Assembly: GCF_009846865.1 (NCBI RefSeq)
Contig: NZ_WUWN01000014.1
Coordinates: forward strand, 1-64,000
Origin: Puerhibacterium puerhi
GTDB lineage: Bacteria > Actinomycetota > Actinomycetes > Actinomycetales > Cellulomonadaceae
Length of the DNA: 64,000 bases
Direction of reading: 5' to 3'
The notes under the pieces were generated by a model that saw only the letters and a list, made by a program, of their open reading frames with translations, had not been told where the DNA came from and made no database searches. Below, in pieces: positions 25,036-34,208 of this stretch (position 1 is its first letter; each line of letters starts with the position of its first letter). A program made the translations under genes and the position numbers.

Positions 25036-26343
25036 ATGACCATGACCCGACGCGCGGCCAGGCCCCTGGCCCTGGCGACCGCCCTCTCCGCCGTCCTGCT
25101 CGGGGCGGCCTGCGCCCCTTCGCCCACGTCGTCCGACGACTCCTCCGCCGGCTCGGGGAAGGGCACCACCATCACCGTCGGCATGGAGGCCGGCTCGCCG
25201 CACGAGGCGTTCTACAAGAAGGCAGCCGCGGACTTCACCGAGGAGACCGGCATCAAGGTCCAGATCCTCGGCGTCCCGCACGACAACATGCACCAGCAGT
25301 TCCTGTCCGACGCGATCGCCGGCGGTACCGCCTACGACGTGCTCATGGTCGACCAGCCGTGGGTGTCCGAGTTCGCGGCGAACGGCTACCTCGAGCCGCT
25401 GGACGACCGGCTGAGCGACGAGGACCGGTCCGACTTCGTCGCCGGCACGCTCGACACCGAGAGTTACGACGGCAAGCTCTACGGCCTGCCCTTCCTCGTG
25501 CACAACCTGGTCACCTACTACCGGCCGAGCATGCTCGAGGCCGCGGGCATCGACGCCCCGCCCACCACCTGGGAGCAGTACCGCGAGGCGGCCCGTCTCA
25601 CCACGGACCCGGGCACGGGGACCTACGGCACGATGATCCCGGGCAACCGCGACGGCGAGGTGGCCACCCGCTTCGAGAGCTACGTCCAGCAGGCCGGCGG
25701 CGACATCGTCGACGCCCAGGGCAAGCCCGACATCGACACCCCGCAGGCCCGCGCCGCCCTGCAGATGATGACCGAGATCCAGTTCGACGACGGCTCCAGC
25801 CCGGCGGGGCTGCACGACTTGTCGGCAATCCAGGGTCAGTTCCTGGAGGGCAAGATCGCGATGGTCTCGGTCTGGCCGTACCTGTGGGCGATGGCCACCG
25901 ACCCGGAGCAGTCCAAGATCGCCGACGACGTCGCGGTGGCGCTCAACCCGGGCAACCCCGACCAGGTCGCCACCACGTTCTCCTGGGGCCTGGGCGTCTC
26001 GGCCGGCTCCGACGCCAAGGACGCCGCGTGGACGTTCGTCTCCTGGGCCACCAGCACGGACGTCCTGACCCGCAAGGGGATCGAGCAGCTCTCGCCGGTG
26101 CCGCGCACGTCCGCGATGGACGCCATCGCGCAGTCCGACGAGCTGTCCGAGGCTGACCGCAAGGCCCTCGCAGTCTTCTCCGACTCGGTGGCGCGCAGCA
26201 CCACGATGCCGATGACGCCGGCCTACTCCGCCTACCAGTCGGCGATGTCGGAGGCGGTGTCGTCGGTCATGTCGCGCCAGGCCACGCCTGACCAGGCGCT
26301 GGCCACCGCGCAGAAGCAGATGGAGCAGGCCGATGAGGGCTGA
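25036..26343 (+). CDS. Sugar ABC transporter solute-binding lipoprotein
   Basis: A 435-aa extracellular solute-binding protein of family 1 (MalE-like). The N-terminus MTMTRRAARPLALATALSAV then LLGAAC is a lipoprotein signal with the lipid-attachment Cys at residue 26, followed by a Ser-rich linker. The mature part has TEETGIKVQILGV and YDVLMVDQPWVSEFAANGYL, typical of sugar binders. An AAGGAG ribosome-binding site lies ahead. It is the first gene of an operon with two permeases. The sugar is unknown. No ATPase gene is present, so the transporter probably shares an MsiK-like ATPase encoded elsewhere. Confidence 0.9.
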   Translation: MTMTRRAARPLALATALSAVLLGAACAPSPTSSDDSSAGSGKGTTITVGMEAGSPHEAFYKKAAADFTEETGIKVQILGVPHDNMHQQFLSDAIAGGTAYDVLMVDQPWVSEFAANGYLEPLDDRLSDEDRSDFVAGTLDTESYDGKLYGLPFLVHNLVTYYRPSMLEAAGIDAPPTTWEQYREAARLTTDPGTGTYGTMIPGNRDGEVATRFESYVQQAGGDIVDAQGKPDIDTPQARAALQMMTEIQFDDGSSPAGLHDLSAIQGQFLEGKIAMVSVWPYLWAMATDPEQSKIADDVAVALNPGNPDQVATTFSWGLGVSAGSDAKDAAWTFVSWATSTDVLTRKGIEQLSPVPRTSAMDAIAQSDELSEADRKALAVFSDSVARSTTMPMTPAYSAYQSAMSEAVSSVMSRQATPDQALATAQKQMEQADEG

Positions 26344-27328
26344 CCACCCCGCCGGAGCGGTCGCCGCCGCCGGCCCGGCGCCCGTCCGTGGACAGCGAGC
26401 ACCCACGGTGGCCGGTGACCGCCCGCACGGCCGGACGCGGGGCCGCACCATCGCCGGCCGGCGCCGGCTGACCGGCATCATGATGACGGCGCCGGCCCTG
26501 GTAGCCCTGGCGGCGACCGCGCTCTTCCCCCTGCTGTGGACCGTGAGCCTGAGCCTGCAGAGCTTCAGCGTCGCGGTCGGCGGTCCGGAGCCGGGCTTCG
26601 TCGGTCTCGCCAACTACGGTCGGGTCCTCGCCAACCCGGCGTTCTGGACCGCGCTGGGGCAGACCCTCGCCTACGTCGTCGTCACGCTCGTCGTCGAGCT
26701 CGCCGTCGGCCTGGCCGTCGCGCTGGCCCTCGCCAAGGAGACCGCGGGGCGCAAGGCGCTCCGGGTCGTCGTGGCGCTGCCGCTCATGATCGCCCCGGTC
26801 GTGGCGGCGATGGCGTGGAAGTTCCTGTTCTCCCCGGGCTACGGGCTCGTCAACGAGGGGCTCGCGCGGCTCGGGATCGAGGGGCCGGCCTGGCTCGCCG
26901 ACCCGTGGCTCGCCCGCGCGACGATCCTGGTCACCAACGCGTGGATCGCGCTGCCGTTCGTCATCCTGGTGCTGCTCGCCGGTCTGGCCAACATCCCCGG
27001 AGAGCTCAACGAGGCCGCGCGGGTGGACGGCGCCGGCCACTGGCGGCGCCTCTGGCACATCACGCTGCCCCTGCTGCGCCCGGCCATCCTCATCATCCTG
27101 GTGATCCGTCTCGCCGACGCCTTCCGGGTCTTCGACGCCGTCTACGTCATCACCGGGGGCGGCCCCGGCGACGCCACCGAGGTGCTGTCGACCTTCCTGT
27201 ACCGACAGATGTTCACGAGCGCCGACTTCGCCGGCGGGGCCGCGACCTCGGTGCTCTTCGTCGTCGTCATCGCCCTGACCGCCGGTGCGGTCTTCGCGGT
27301 GCTGCGCCAGCGGGAGGACCGCCGATGA
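26333..27328 (+). CDS. Sugar ABC transporter permease (MalF/UgpA type)
   Basis: A 331-aa inner-membrane permease with six predicted transmembrane helices after a Pro/Arg-rich cytoplasmic N-terminus of about 45 residues. The ATPase-coupling EAA loop reads ELNEAARVDGAGHWRRLWHI, closely following the EAA...G consensus. The start ATG overlaps the end of the solute-binding gene by 11 bp, and its stop overlaps the next permease start by 4 bp, so the genes are co-translated. Confidence 0.93.
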   Translation: MRADHPAGAVAAAGPAPVRGQRAPTVAGDRPHGRTRGRTIAGRRRLTGIMMTAPALVALAATALFPLLWTVSLSLQSFSVAVGGPEPGFVGLANYGRVLANPAFWTALGQTLAYVVVTLVVELAVGLAVALALAKETAGRKALRVVVALPLMIAPVVAAMAWKFLFSPGYGLVNEGLARLGIEGPAWLADPWLARATILVTNAWIALPFVILVLLAGLANIPGELNEAARVDGAGHWRRLWHITLPLLRPAILIILVIRLADAFRVFDAVYVITGGGPGDATEVLSTFLYRQMFTSADFAGGAATSVLFVVVIALTAGAVFAVLRQREDRR

Positions 27329-28179
27329 ACCGCACCCAGTCGCGCCACCCGGTGCGCACCCTGTCCCGCGCGACCGCGTTCGGCGTGCTCGCCGTCGTCG
27401 CGGCCTTCCTGTTCGTGGTGCCCGTCGTGTGGGTCGTCGCGACGTCGCTCAAGCCGGACGGCGAGATCTTCGCCATCCCGCCCACCCTGCTGCCGAAGGA
27501 ACCCACGCTCGCCCACTTCGTGTCCGTCCTGGGTGACGAGTCGATCCTGCGGTTCTTCCGCAACAGCCTCGTGGCCGCGGGCCTGGCCACCGGCGTCAGC
27601 CTGCTGCTCGGGGTGCCCGCCGCCTTCGGCTTCGCGCGGTTCCGCTACCGGGCCTCCGGGCTGCTGCTGGGTGCGGTGCTGGTCACGCGCATGTTCCCGC
27701 CGGTCGCGCTGGCGCTGCCCTTCTTCCTGCAGTTCCGCCAGCTGGGCCTCCTGGACTCGCCGGTCGGTCTGGCCGTGGCCTACCTCCCGGTCGTGCTGCC
27801 CCTCGTGATCTGGATGCTGGAGGGCTTCTTCCGCGAGCTGCCGGAGGAGGTGCTGGAGGCGGCGCGCCTCGACGGCATGGGCTCGCTCGGCTCGCTGCTG
27901 CGCATCGTCGTGCCGATCTCCCGGCCGTCGATCGCCGTCGCCACGATGTTCGGGTTCCTCGCCGCGTGGAACGAGTTCGTCATCGCGCTGTCGCTGACGC
28001 GCACCCCCGCCGGGCAGACGATGCCCGTCGGCATCGGCGGCTACATCACCCAGTTCCAGACGCTCTGGGGCGACATGACGGCGGCGTCGGTGCTCTACCT
28101 GGCGCCGGTGCTCGTGATCACCGCCCTCGCGCAGCGCGGGATCATCTCCGGCCTCACCGCCGGCGCCACCAAGGGCTGA
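27325..28179 (+). CDS. Sugar ABC transporter permease (MalG/UgpE type)
   Basis: A 284-aa permease and partner of the preceding gene. It has six transmembrane helices, a periplasmic loop beginning ATSLKPDGEIFAIPPTLLP, and the EAA motif EEVLEAARLDGMGSLGSLLR. The C-terminal helix ends QRGIISGLTAGATKG, the usual end of MalG-type subunits. It overlaps the previous gene by 4 bp (ATGA). The downstream 773-aa gene begins 65 bp later with its own ribosome-binding site. Confidence 0.93.
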   Translation: MNRTQSRHPVRTLSRATAFGVLAVVAAFLFVVPVVWVVATSLKPDGEIFAIPPTLLPKEPTLAHFVSVLGDESILRFFRNSLVAAGLATGVSLLLGVPAAFGFARFRYRASGLLLGAVLVTRMFPPVALALPFFLQFRQLGLLDSPVGLAVAYLPVVLPLVIWMLEGFFRELPEEVLEAARLDGMGSLGSLLRIVVPISRPSIAVATMFGFLAAWNEFVIALSLTRTPAGQTMPVGIGGYITQFQTLWGDMTAASVLYLAPVLVITALAQRGIISGLTAGATKG

Positions 28180-28244
28180 GACGCCCCCGGGCGCCCCGCG
28201 CCCCACCACCTGCTTCCTACTTCAGCTTCAGGAGAGATCACGTG

Positions 28245-30566
28245 ATGCAGATCCACACCACCGGCGGCCCCGACCGGCACGGCATCGAGCTGCGGCTCGA
28301 CCGCGAGCCCGTGGCCGCGGCCGAGCACCCGGTGCTGGTCGAGGCGTTCGACGGAACGCCCGGCGGCTGGCAGGGTCGGCCGGTGGCGTCCGGCTATGCC
28401 GAGGTGCGTCAGGACGGCGGCATGGTCGTCGGGATCGCGCGCGTCGAGGTCGCGCAGGCCCGGCTCGAGGTCACCGACACCTGGCGCGTGGCCGAGGGCG
28501 GGGGTGTGCGGCTCGAGCGGCGGATGCGGTGCCTGGCCGCCGAGCCGGGCGCGGCCGTGCGCCTCGTGCTGGGCCTCGACGTCGTGGCGGAGGGCTTCGA
28601 CGCGGGCTCGCAGGTCTTCGCGCCGCCCGCCCTGTACGACCTCAATGACGTCGACGGCGACGGCGTGGAGGACTACCTCGACACCCGCGAGCTCGTCTTC
28701 CGGGACGACCGGCTCACCGGCCTCGCCGTGCTGGCCTACGAGCCGCGACGCGGCCTCGGGCTGGCGCTGACCCGCGACGACCTGCCGGAGCACGACGACG
28801 TCCCCGACCGGGCGCGAGGCCAGCAGGCGGTCGTGCAGCGCACCGACGTCGGCAGCCTCGGGCTGGTGCCCACCGGCGCGGGCTGGCTGCTCACCGCGGC
28901 GTACCCCTTCGTCGAGCGTGGGCGCAGCCACGCCCTCACGGCGCAGGGGCGCGAGCCCTGGGGCGCCTTCCTGCCGGTCACCGCCGGGCTGGAGGTCACC
29001 GTCGACTACGGCGTGCGCGCGGTCGGGGGCGCCTCGGCCCCCGAGGCGCTGTGGCGGCTGTGGACGCAGCGCATGGCGACCCTCGCACCGCGCCGGGTGG
29101 AGCTCGCCGAGCCGCTCGAGGAGCTCACGCGCCTGCGCCTCGACGCCCTCATGCCGTACTACCGCGAGGACGCGACGACCGCCGGCTTCGTGACCAACTG
29201 CCACCCGCAGGACGGCGTACAGCTCGGCGACGTGCTCCAGTACGGGTTCACCGGGCAGACCGTGCTCAACGCGCTGCACGTGCTGCGGCACGCCGACGAG
29301 ATGCCCGACCCCGAGGCCCGCGCCAAGGGCCTGCGGGTCGTCGACAGCTTCGTACGTCGTGCCGAGCGCTCCCCGCTGGGGCTGGTCCACACGCTGTACG
29401 ACTTCGCCACCCAGCGCGACGCGAGCTGGTGGAGCGGCCTGCTCCTGCCGCTCGCCTACGCCGACGAGGACAGCGGCATCGAGCAGCTGATGGGCCCCGT
29501 GCGCGAGCACATGGCCTACGCCATCGACGCGCTGTCGGGCGCGCCCGACGGCACCTACCTGCGGTGCGTCGCCGAGGAGCACCACGCCCTGCTGCGCGCC
29601 TACCGCAGCGAGCTCGAGGCCGGCGTCGAGCACGACGACTGGCTGGCCGTGGCCCGTTCGTTCGGCGAGTTCCTCCTGGGCGCGCAGGAGGACGACGGGT
29701 CGTGGCGCCGGGCGTACGCCTTCGACGGCACACCGCTCGTGGAGCCGCGGGCCTGGTTCGGACGCGCCGAGCTCAACCAGAAGTCGTCCACGGCGACCGC
29801 GGTGCCGTTCCTGCACGAGCTGTACCGCGTGACCGGGGAGGCGCGCTGGCGCGACGCGGCGGTCGCTGCGGCCCAGTTCGTCGCCGAGCACTTCGTGCGC
29901 CGGATGAAGTTCAACGGCGGCATCCACGACTCCATCTACGCCCGGGCGCAGCTCGTGGACTCCGAGAGCATCCTGTTCTCCCTGCGCGCCTGCCTGGCGG
30001 CGAGCGAGATGATCGACGACGCGGACTTGCGCGCGGCGGCGGTCGACGCCGCACGGGTCCTCGCCACCTGGGTCTACCTGTGGGACGTGCCGTTGCCGCC
30101 GTCGAGCACGATGGCGCGGTTCGGCTTCCGCAGCACCGGCTGGAGCGCGTGCGACACGGCGGGTGCCGGCTACATCCACCCGTACGAGCTGCACGCCGTG
30201 CCCGACCTGCTCGAGGCTGCCGTGCTCGGCGGCGACGAGCACCTCGCCGTCGTGGCCGACCTCGTGCTGCACGGGTCCAACGAGACGGTCGCGACCGTGG
30301 GGCGCGACTGGGGCTACGCACGTCCCGGCCTGCAGGAGGAGGGGCTCCTCGTGAGCTGGTGGCTGGTCGACGACCCGATGTTCGTCGACACCGGCTTCGG
30401 GGGCCGCGGCAAGGGCGAGGGCAACAAGACGTGCCTGCCCTGGATCTCGGCCGTCGGCATCGACGCGACCGACGAGGTGCTGCTGCGGCACGGGACCACC
30501 GAGCTGCGCGCCGCGTGGCGCCGTGCCGTCGCCCCGGTCGCCGCGGACACTATGGTCGAGGCGTGA
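28245..30566 (+). CDS. Large probable glycan-active enzyme of unassigned family (773 aa)
   Basis: A 773-aa protein without signal peptide. Residues 1 to about 270 look like a beta-sandwich, and residues about 285-760 like an (alpha/alpha)6 toroid of repeated helix pairs (GFTGQTVLNALHVLRHADEM, ARWRDAAVAAAQFVAEHFV, YIHPYELHAVPDLLEAAVLG), the layout of many glycoside hydrolases and lyases. Residues about 135-147 contain DVDGDGVEDYLD, a calcium-loop-like Asp repeat. The ATG follows AGGAGAGATCACGTG. Its place between sugar permeases and a LacI regulator supports intracellular cleavage of the imported saccharide. I cannot assign a GH or PL family; catalytic residues are not evident. Confidence 0.6.
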   Translation: MQIHTTGGPDRHGIELRLDREPVAAAEHPVLVEAFDGTPGGWQGRPVASGYAEVRQDGGMVVGIARVEVAQARLEVTDTWRVAEGGGVRLERRMRCLAAEPGAAVRLVLGLDVVAEGFDAGSQVFAPPALYDLNDVDGDGVEDYLDTRELVFRDDRLTGLAVLAYEPRRGLGLALTRDDLPEHDDVPDRARGQQAVVQRTDVGSLGLVPTGAGWLLTAAYPFVERGRSHALTAQGREPWGAFLPVTAGLEVTVDYGVRAVGGASAPEALWRLWTQRMATLAPRRVELAEPLEELTRLRLDALMPYYREDATTAGFVTNCHPQDGVQLGDVLQYGFTGQTVLNALHVLRHADEMPDPEARAKGLRVVDSFVRRAERSPLGLVHTLYDFATQRDASWWSGLLLPLAYADEDSGIEQLMGPVREHMAYAIDALSGAPDGTYLRCVAEEHHALLRAYRSELEAGVEHDDWLAVARSFGEFLLGAQEDDGSWRRAYAFDGTPLVEPRAWFGRAELNQKSSTATAVPFLHELYRVTGEARWRDAAVAAAQFVAEHFVRRMKFNGGIHDSIYARAQLVDSESILFSLRACLAASEMIDDADLRAAAVDAARVLATWVYLWDVPLPPSSTMARFGFRSTGWSACDTAGAGYIHPYELHAVPDLLEAAVLGGDEHLAVVADLVLHGSNETVATVGRDWGYARPGLQEEGLLVSWWLVDDPMFVDTGFGGRGKGEGNKTCLPWISAVGIDATDEVLLRHGTTELRAAWRRAVAPVAADTMVEA

Positions 30567-30590
30567 CGGCGGCAGGGGCAGGAGGGGCGC

Positions 30591-31640
30591 GTGGGTAGCG
30601 TCGACAGCCGCGACGCGGTGCGGGCGAGGCCACGCCGGACGACCCTCGCCGACGTGGCGCGCCTCGCCGGTGTGTCCAAGGCGACCGCTTCGCGCGCCCT
30701 CAACGGCCGCGGGGAGATGAGCGCGGAGACGCGCGACCGGGTGGTGGCCGCGGCCGCCGAGCTGGCGTTCACTCCGTCGGCCATGGCGCGGAACCTGGCG
30801 AACGGGCGCACCGGGACCGTGGGGATCCTGACGAACGACCTCGAGGGCCGCTTCGTGATCCCGATCCTCATGGGGGCCGAGGACGCGCTCGGCGCCGGGC
30901 GGACGTCCGTGATCCTCACCGACGCGCGAGGCGACGCCGTGCGCGAGCGTCAGCAGCTGCGGACGCTGCTGGAGCGGCAGATCGACGGGCTGATCGTCGT
31001 GGGCGGCCCGCGCACCGACCCGCGCCCGTCGCTCGGCCGGGACCTCCCGGTGCCCGTCGTCTACGCCTACGCGCCGTCGGAGGACCCGGACGACCTGTCG
31101 CTGGTGGTGGACAACGTCCGGGCGGGGAGGATCGCTGCCGAGCACCTGTGGGAGCTCGGCCGGCGCCGCGTCGGCTTCGTGGGGGGCGACCCGACGTACT
31201 GCGCGTCCCGCGAGCGCGAGGCCGGCGCAGCCGCGGCGCTCGCGGAGCACGGAGCCGAGCTCCTGGGTACGGGCCTGCGGTCCGGCGACTGGACCGAGCG
31301 CTGGGGGAGGGCCGCGGCCGGCCGGCTGCTCGAGCTGCACCCCGACCTCGACGCGGTGATCGCGGCCTCGGACCAGCTCGCGCGTGCCGCGATCGAGGTC
31401 CTGCGCGAGACGGGGCGGGCGGTGCCGGAGGATGTCGCAGTCGTCGGCCACGACAACTGGTCGGTCGTCGTCGCGAACACCCGGCCGGAGCTCACGAGCG
31501 TCGACGGACGGCTCGAGACGATGGGGCGGACGGCCGCCGGCCGGATCTTCGACGCGCTCGCCGGGCAGGAGCTGGGCCACGGCGTCGAGCTGACCGGGGT
31601 GGACCTGGTGATCCGCGGTTCCACCGTGCCGGACGAGTAG
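30591..31640 (+). CDS. LacI-family regulator of the sugar ABC operon
   Basis: A 349-aa repressor. Residues about 18-75 are the LacI helix-turn-helix and hinge (TLADVARLAGVSKATASRAL, NGRGEMSAETRDRVVAAAAE), and the rest is the periplasmic-binding-like core with GILTNDLEGRFVIPILMGAE and the dimer-contact region near the end. The GTG start has an AGGAGG ribosome-binding site. It is the last gene of the transport operon, 24 bp after the 773-aa enzyme. It presumably binds the TTGCGCAA-containing palindromes at 24985-25009. Confidence 0.9.
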   Translation: MGSVDSRDAVRARPRRTTLADVARLAGVSKATASRALNGRGEMSAETRDRVVAAAAELAFTPSAMARNLANGRTGTVGILTNDLEGRFVIPILMGAEDALGAGRTSVILTDARGDAVRERQQLRTLLERQIDGLIVVGGPRTDPRPSLGRDLPVPVVYAYAPSEDPDDLSLVVDNVRAGRIAAEHLWELGRRRVGFVGGDPTYCASREREAGAAAALAEHGAELLGTGLRSGDWTERWGRAAAGRLLELHPDLDAVIAASDQLARAAIEVLRETGRAVPEDVAVVGHDNWSVVVANTRPELTSVDGRLETMGRTAAGRIFDALAGQELGHGVELTGVDLVIRGSTVPDE

Positions 31641-31682
31641 GCGACCCCGGCACGGAGGCTCGGCGGTCCCGGCTGCGGGAGC

Positions 31683-32492
31683 TCAGCCTGCGACCGCCCG
31701 CGCCGCGCGGTGCCCCAGGCCTGCCGAGATCCTCCGCGCCGCCTCCAGCACCACGGGCTCGAGCGCCTCGAGCCGCTCGGGCGGCATGTACGGGCGGGTC
31801 GCCGAGACGCTGACGGCCGCGACGATCGCGCCGGAGATGTCGCGCACCGGCGCGGCGACGCACAGGATGCCGGGCTCGTTCTCCTCGAGGTCGAAGGTGG
31901 TGCCGCGCGCCACCGACGCCTCCATGACGCGCACGAACGCGTCGGCAGTCAGGACGTCGCGCTCGAGCCCCTGCCCGGCGCCCGCCGGCCGGTCGGCGAG
32001 GAACTGCTCGCGCCAGCGGTCGGGGGAGTCCAGCAGCAGCGACTTGCCGATCCCGGTGCGGGTCAGCGGCATGCGGTGCCCGATCCGCGACCGCATCTCC
32101 GCGCCGCGGGTCCCGGGGATCTTGTCCAGGTAGAGCACCTGGCCGCGGTCCTCGATCGCCAGGTGGACGGTGTCGCGCACCTGGCCGGCCAGCGCGCGCA
32201 GCACCGGCCCCGCCACGGTGGTGACCGGGTTCTCCTGCAGCGCCTGGTAGCCGAGCTCGATGAGCGCGGGCCCGAGCGCGTAGTCGCCGCCGTCGAGCTG
32301 GCGCAGGTACCCGGTGGCCAGCAGCAGCTGCAGCAGCCGGTGCGTGGTGCTGCGCCCGACGCCGGTCTCCTGCGAGATGTCCCGCAGCCGCGCGTGCCCG
32401 CGCGCGACGGCGTTCACGATCGCGATGCCGCGAGCGAGCGTCTGGGTTCCCGGGGGAGCGGCGGGCTGCTCGGGCGTCGTGGGGGCGGTCAT
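31683..32492 (-). CDS. IclR-family regulator of galactonate catabolism
   Basis: A 269-aa IclR protein. Residues about 18-80 are the winged helix-turn-helix (TLARGIAIVNAVARGHARLR, RDISQETGVGRSTTHRLLQL), followed by the effector domain with VLYLDKIPGTRG and GILCVAAPVRDISGAIVAAV. It is divergent from dgoK and separated by a perfect 10-bp inverted repeat. A TACGAT box six bases before the ATG suggests leaderless transcription. Control of the dgo operon in response to a sugar acid is inferred from context, paralleling KdgR/PobR-type regulators. Confidence 0.88.
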   Translation of the reverse strand: MTAPTTPEQPAAPPGTQTLARGIAIVNAVARGHARLRDISQETGVGRSTTHRLLQLLLATGYLRQLDGGDYALGPALIELGYQALQENPVTTVAGPVLRALAGQVRDTVHLAIEDRGQVLYLDKIPGTRGAEMRSRIGHRMPLTRTGIGKSLLLDSPDRWREQFLADRPAGAGQGLERDVLTADAFVRVMEASVARGTTFDLEENEPGILCVAAPVRDISGAIVAAVSVSATRPYMPPERLEALEPVVLEAARRISAGLGHRAARAVAG

Positions 32493-32504
32493 GTCGACAT
32501 CGTA

Positions 32505-32539
32505 TCCCGATAATAGGGAAGCCGTTGAGATTATCGGGA
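32505..32539. promoter_or_regulatory. IclR operator of the dgo divergon (perfect 10-bp inverted repeat)
   Basis: TCCCGATAAT (32505-32514) and ATTATCGGGA (32530-32539) are exact reverse complements separated by 15 bases. Each arm abuts a candidate -10 box: TACGAT (32504-32499, minus strand) for the regulator and TAGCGT (32549-32554) for dgoK. A dimer or dimer pair bound here would cover both promoters. Confidence 0.75.
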
Positions 32540-32561
32540 CGGCGGTCCTAGCGTGCGCCGC

Positions 32562-33569
32562 ATGGTCGACGACGCATCGAGGCGCACGGCGGGGCTCATC
32601 GCCCTGGACTGGGGGACGACGTCGTTCCGGGGCTGGCTCCTGGACGACGCCGGAACCGTGGTCGACCGCGTCCGCTCCGCCGACGGGACCCTGCAGGTCT
32701 CCGAGCGGGCCGACTCCTCGGGTGAACGCGCCGCCGCCTTCGACGCCGCTTTCGCCCGGCTGTGCGGCCACTGGCTCCAGCAGCGTGCCGACCTCCCGGT
32801 GATCGCCGCGGGGATGGTCGGCTCCAACCACGGGTGGGCCGAGGCCGGCTACCTCGACGTGCCGGCCGACCTGGCCGACCTCGCCGACCACCTGACCCGC
32901 GTCCCGGGCACGCGCGTGCACATCGTGCCGGGGCTGCGCGTCCCGGGCCCCGACCCGGACGTCATGCGCGGCGAGGAGGTGCAGCTCGTGGGCGCGCTCG
33001 CCGAGACCGAGCGGCCCTCGACCGTCGTCCTGCCCGGCACCCACTCCAAGTGGGTAGACCTCGCCGGCGCCCGCGTCACCACCTTCACCACCGCCATGAC
33101 CGGCGAGCTGTACGGGCTGCTGCTGCGCGACAGCATCCTCGCCCGGCTCGCCACCGAGCCCGCCGGGCCCGCCGGGCCCGCCGGGGACGAGGTCTCCGCC
33201 GCCTTCTCGCGCGGCCTGGACGTCGAGGCCGCGCGCGGCGACGAGCGAGGCCTGGCCGCCCTGCTCTTCACCGCCCGGACCTTCGTCATGGCCGGCCGGC
33301 TCGACGGGGCCGACGTCGCGGACTACGTCTCCGGGCTGCTCGTCGGCGACGAGGTGCGCCACGCCGTGCGCGGCATCCCCGCCGACGTCGTCGCCGTCTG
33401 CGGCTCGCGCCCGGTCGCGTCCCGCTACCGCATCGCGCTCGAGCGCCACGGCGCCACCGTGCGCCTCGTCGACGAGGACGCCGCCGCCCGCGGGCTGTGG
33501 CAGGTCGCGCTCGACGCCGCGCTCGTCCCCGCCCCCGCCACCCGCACCACCGAGGAGCTGCTGCCATGA
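32562..33569 (+). CDS. dgoK: 2-dehydro-3-deoxygalactonokinase
   Basis: A 335-aa kinase that phosphorylates 2-keto-3-deoxygalactonate in the De Ley-Doudoroff pathway. It has the DgoK start GLIALDWGTTSFRGWLLDD (phosphate-binding loop), AAGMVGSNHGWAEAGYLDVP, VMRGEEVQLVG and VVLPGTHSKWVDL, all family hallmarks. The ATG at 32562 follows TAGCGT by seven bases, fitting a leaderless start; a GTG nine bases upstream is possible. A short GPAGPAG repeat is inserted near residue 200. It overlaps dgoA by 4 bp. Confidence 0.93.
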   Translation: MVDDASRRTAGLIALDWGTTSFRGWLLDDAGTVVDRVRSADGTLQVSERADSSGERAAAFDAAFARLCGHWLQQRADLPVIAAGMVGSNHGWAEAGYLDVPADLADLADHLTRVPGTRVHIVPGLRVPGPDPDVMRGEEVQLVGALAETERPSTVVLPGTHSKWVDLAGARVTTFTTAMTGELYGLLLRDSILARLATEPAGPAGPAGDEVSAAFSRGLDVEAARGDERGLAALLFTARTFVMAGRLDGADVADYVSGLLVGDEVRHAVRGIPADVVAVCGSRPVASRYRIALERHGATVRLVDEDAAARGLWQVALDAALVPAPATRTTEELLP

Positions 33570-34174
33570 CCGCCACCGTCGGGCTCGTCGCCATCCTGCG
33601 CGGCGTCACCCCCGCCGAGTCCGTCGACGTCGCCTCCGCCGTCCTGACGGCAGGCTTCGACGCCGTCGAGATCCCCCTCAACTCGCCCGAGCCGCTGGAG
33701 TCGGTGGCCCACGTGCGCGCGGCCTTCCCCGACCGGCGCGTCGGCGCGGGCACCGTGCTCACGCCCGACGACGTGCGCCGCGCCGCGGAGGCCGGCGCCT
33801 CGCTGATCGTGTCGCCCAACACCCGCGCGGACGTCGTCGCGGAGACCGTCCGCCTGGGGCTGGAGAGCTGTCCCGGCGCCGCGACGCCGTCGGAGGCGTT
33901 CGTCGCCGTCGAGGCCGGCGCCCGCGCCGTCAAGCTCTTCCCGAGCCCCAGCATCGGCATCGGCGGCATGCGCGCCTGGGCGAGCGTCCTGCCGGCCGGC
34001 GTCGGCCTGGTGCCGGTCGGTGGCGTCGACGCCACCAACCTCGGCGACTGGGCCGCCGCGGGCGCGGCGGGGGCCGGCATCGGCACCTCGCTGTACCGAC
34101 CGGGGGACGGCGCCGACGTCGTCGGCGAGCGCGCCGCCGAGCTCGTCGGGATCTGGGCGCGGCACGCCGCCTGA
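33566..34174 (+). CDS. dgoA: 2-dehydro-3-deoxy-6-phosphogalactonate aldolase
   Basis: A 202-aa class I aldolase that splits 2-keto-3-deoxy-6-phosphogalactonate to pyruvate and glyceraldehyde 3-phosphate. The KDPG/KDPGal features are [30 protein letters not shown] with the catalytic Glu, [27 protein letters not shown] and the Schiff-base lysine in [26 protein letters not shown] binds phosphate. The start overlaps the dgoK stop (ATGA), so the two are coupled. A 15-bp tandem repeat separates it from dgoD. Confidence 0.94.
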   Translation: MTATVGLVAILRGVTPAESVDVASAVLTAGFDAVEIPLNSPEPLESVAHVRAAFPDRRVGAGTVLTPDDVRRAAEAGASLIVSPNTRADVVAETVRLGLESCPGAATPSEAFVAVEAGARAVKLFPSPSIGIGGMRAWASVLPAGVGLVPVGGVDATNLGDWAAAGAAGAGIGTSLYRPGDGADVVGERAAELVGIWARHAA

Positions 34175-34208
34175 GCCGCCCCCCGGACACCACTCGCACC
34201 ACCCGCAC

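Noticed and set aside
28095-31580. A 1161-codon minus-strand open frame
   Set aside because: Antisense to the 773-aa enzyme and LacI genes; composition is typical of third-position GC shadowing.
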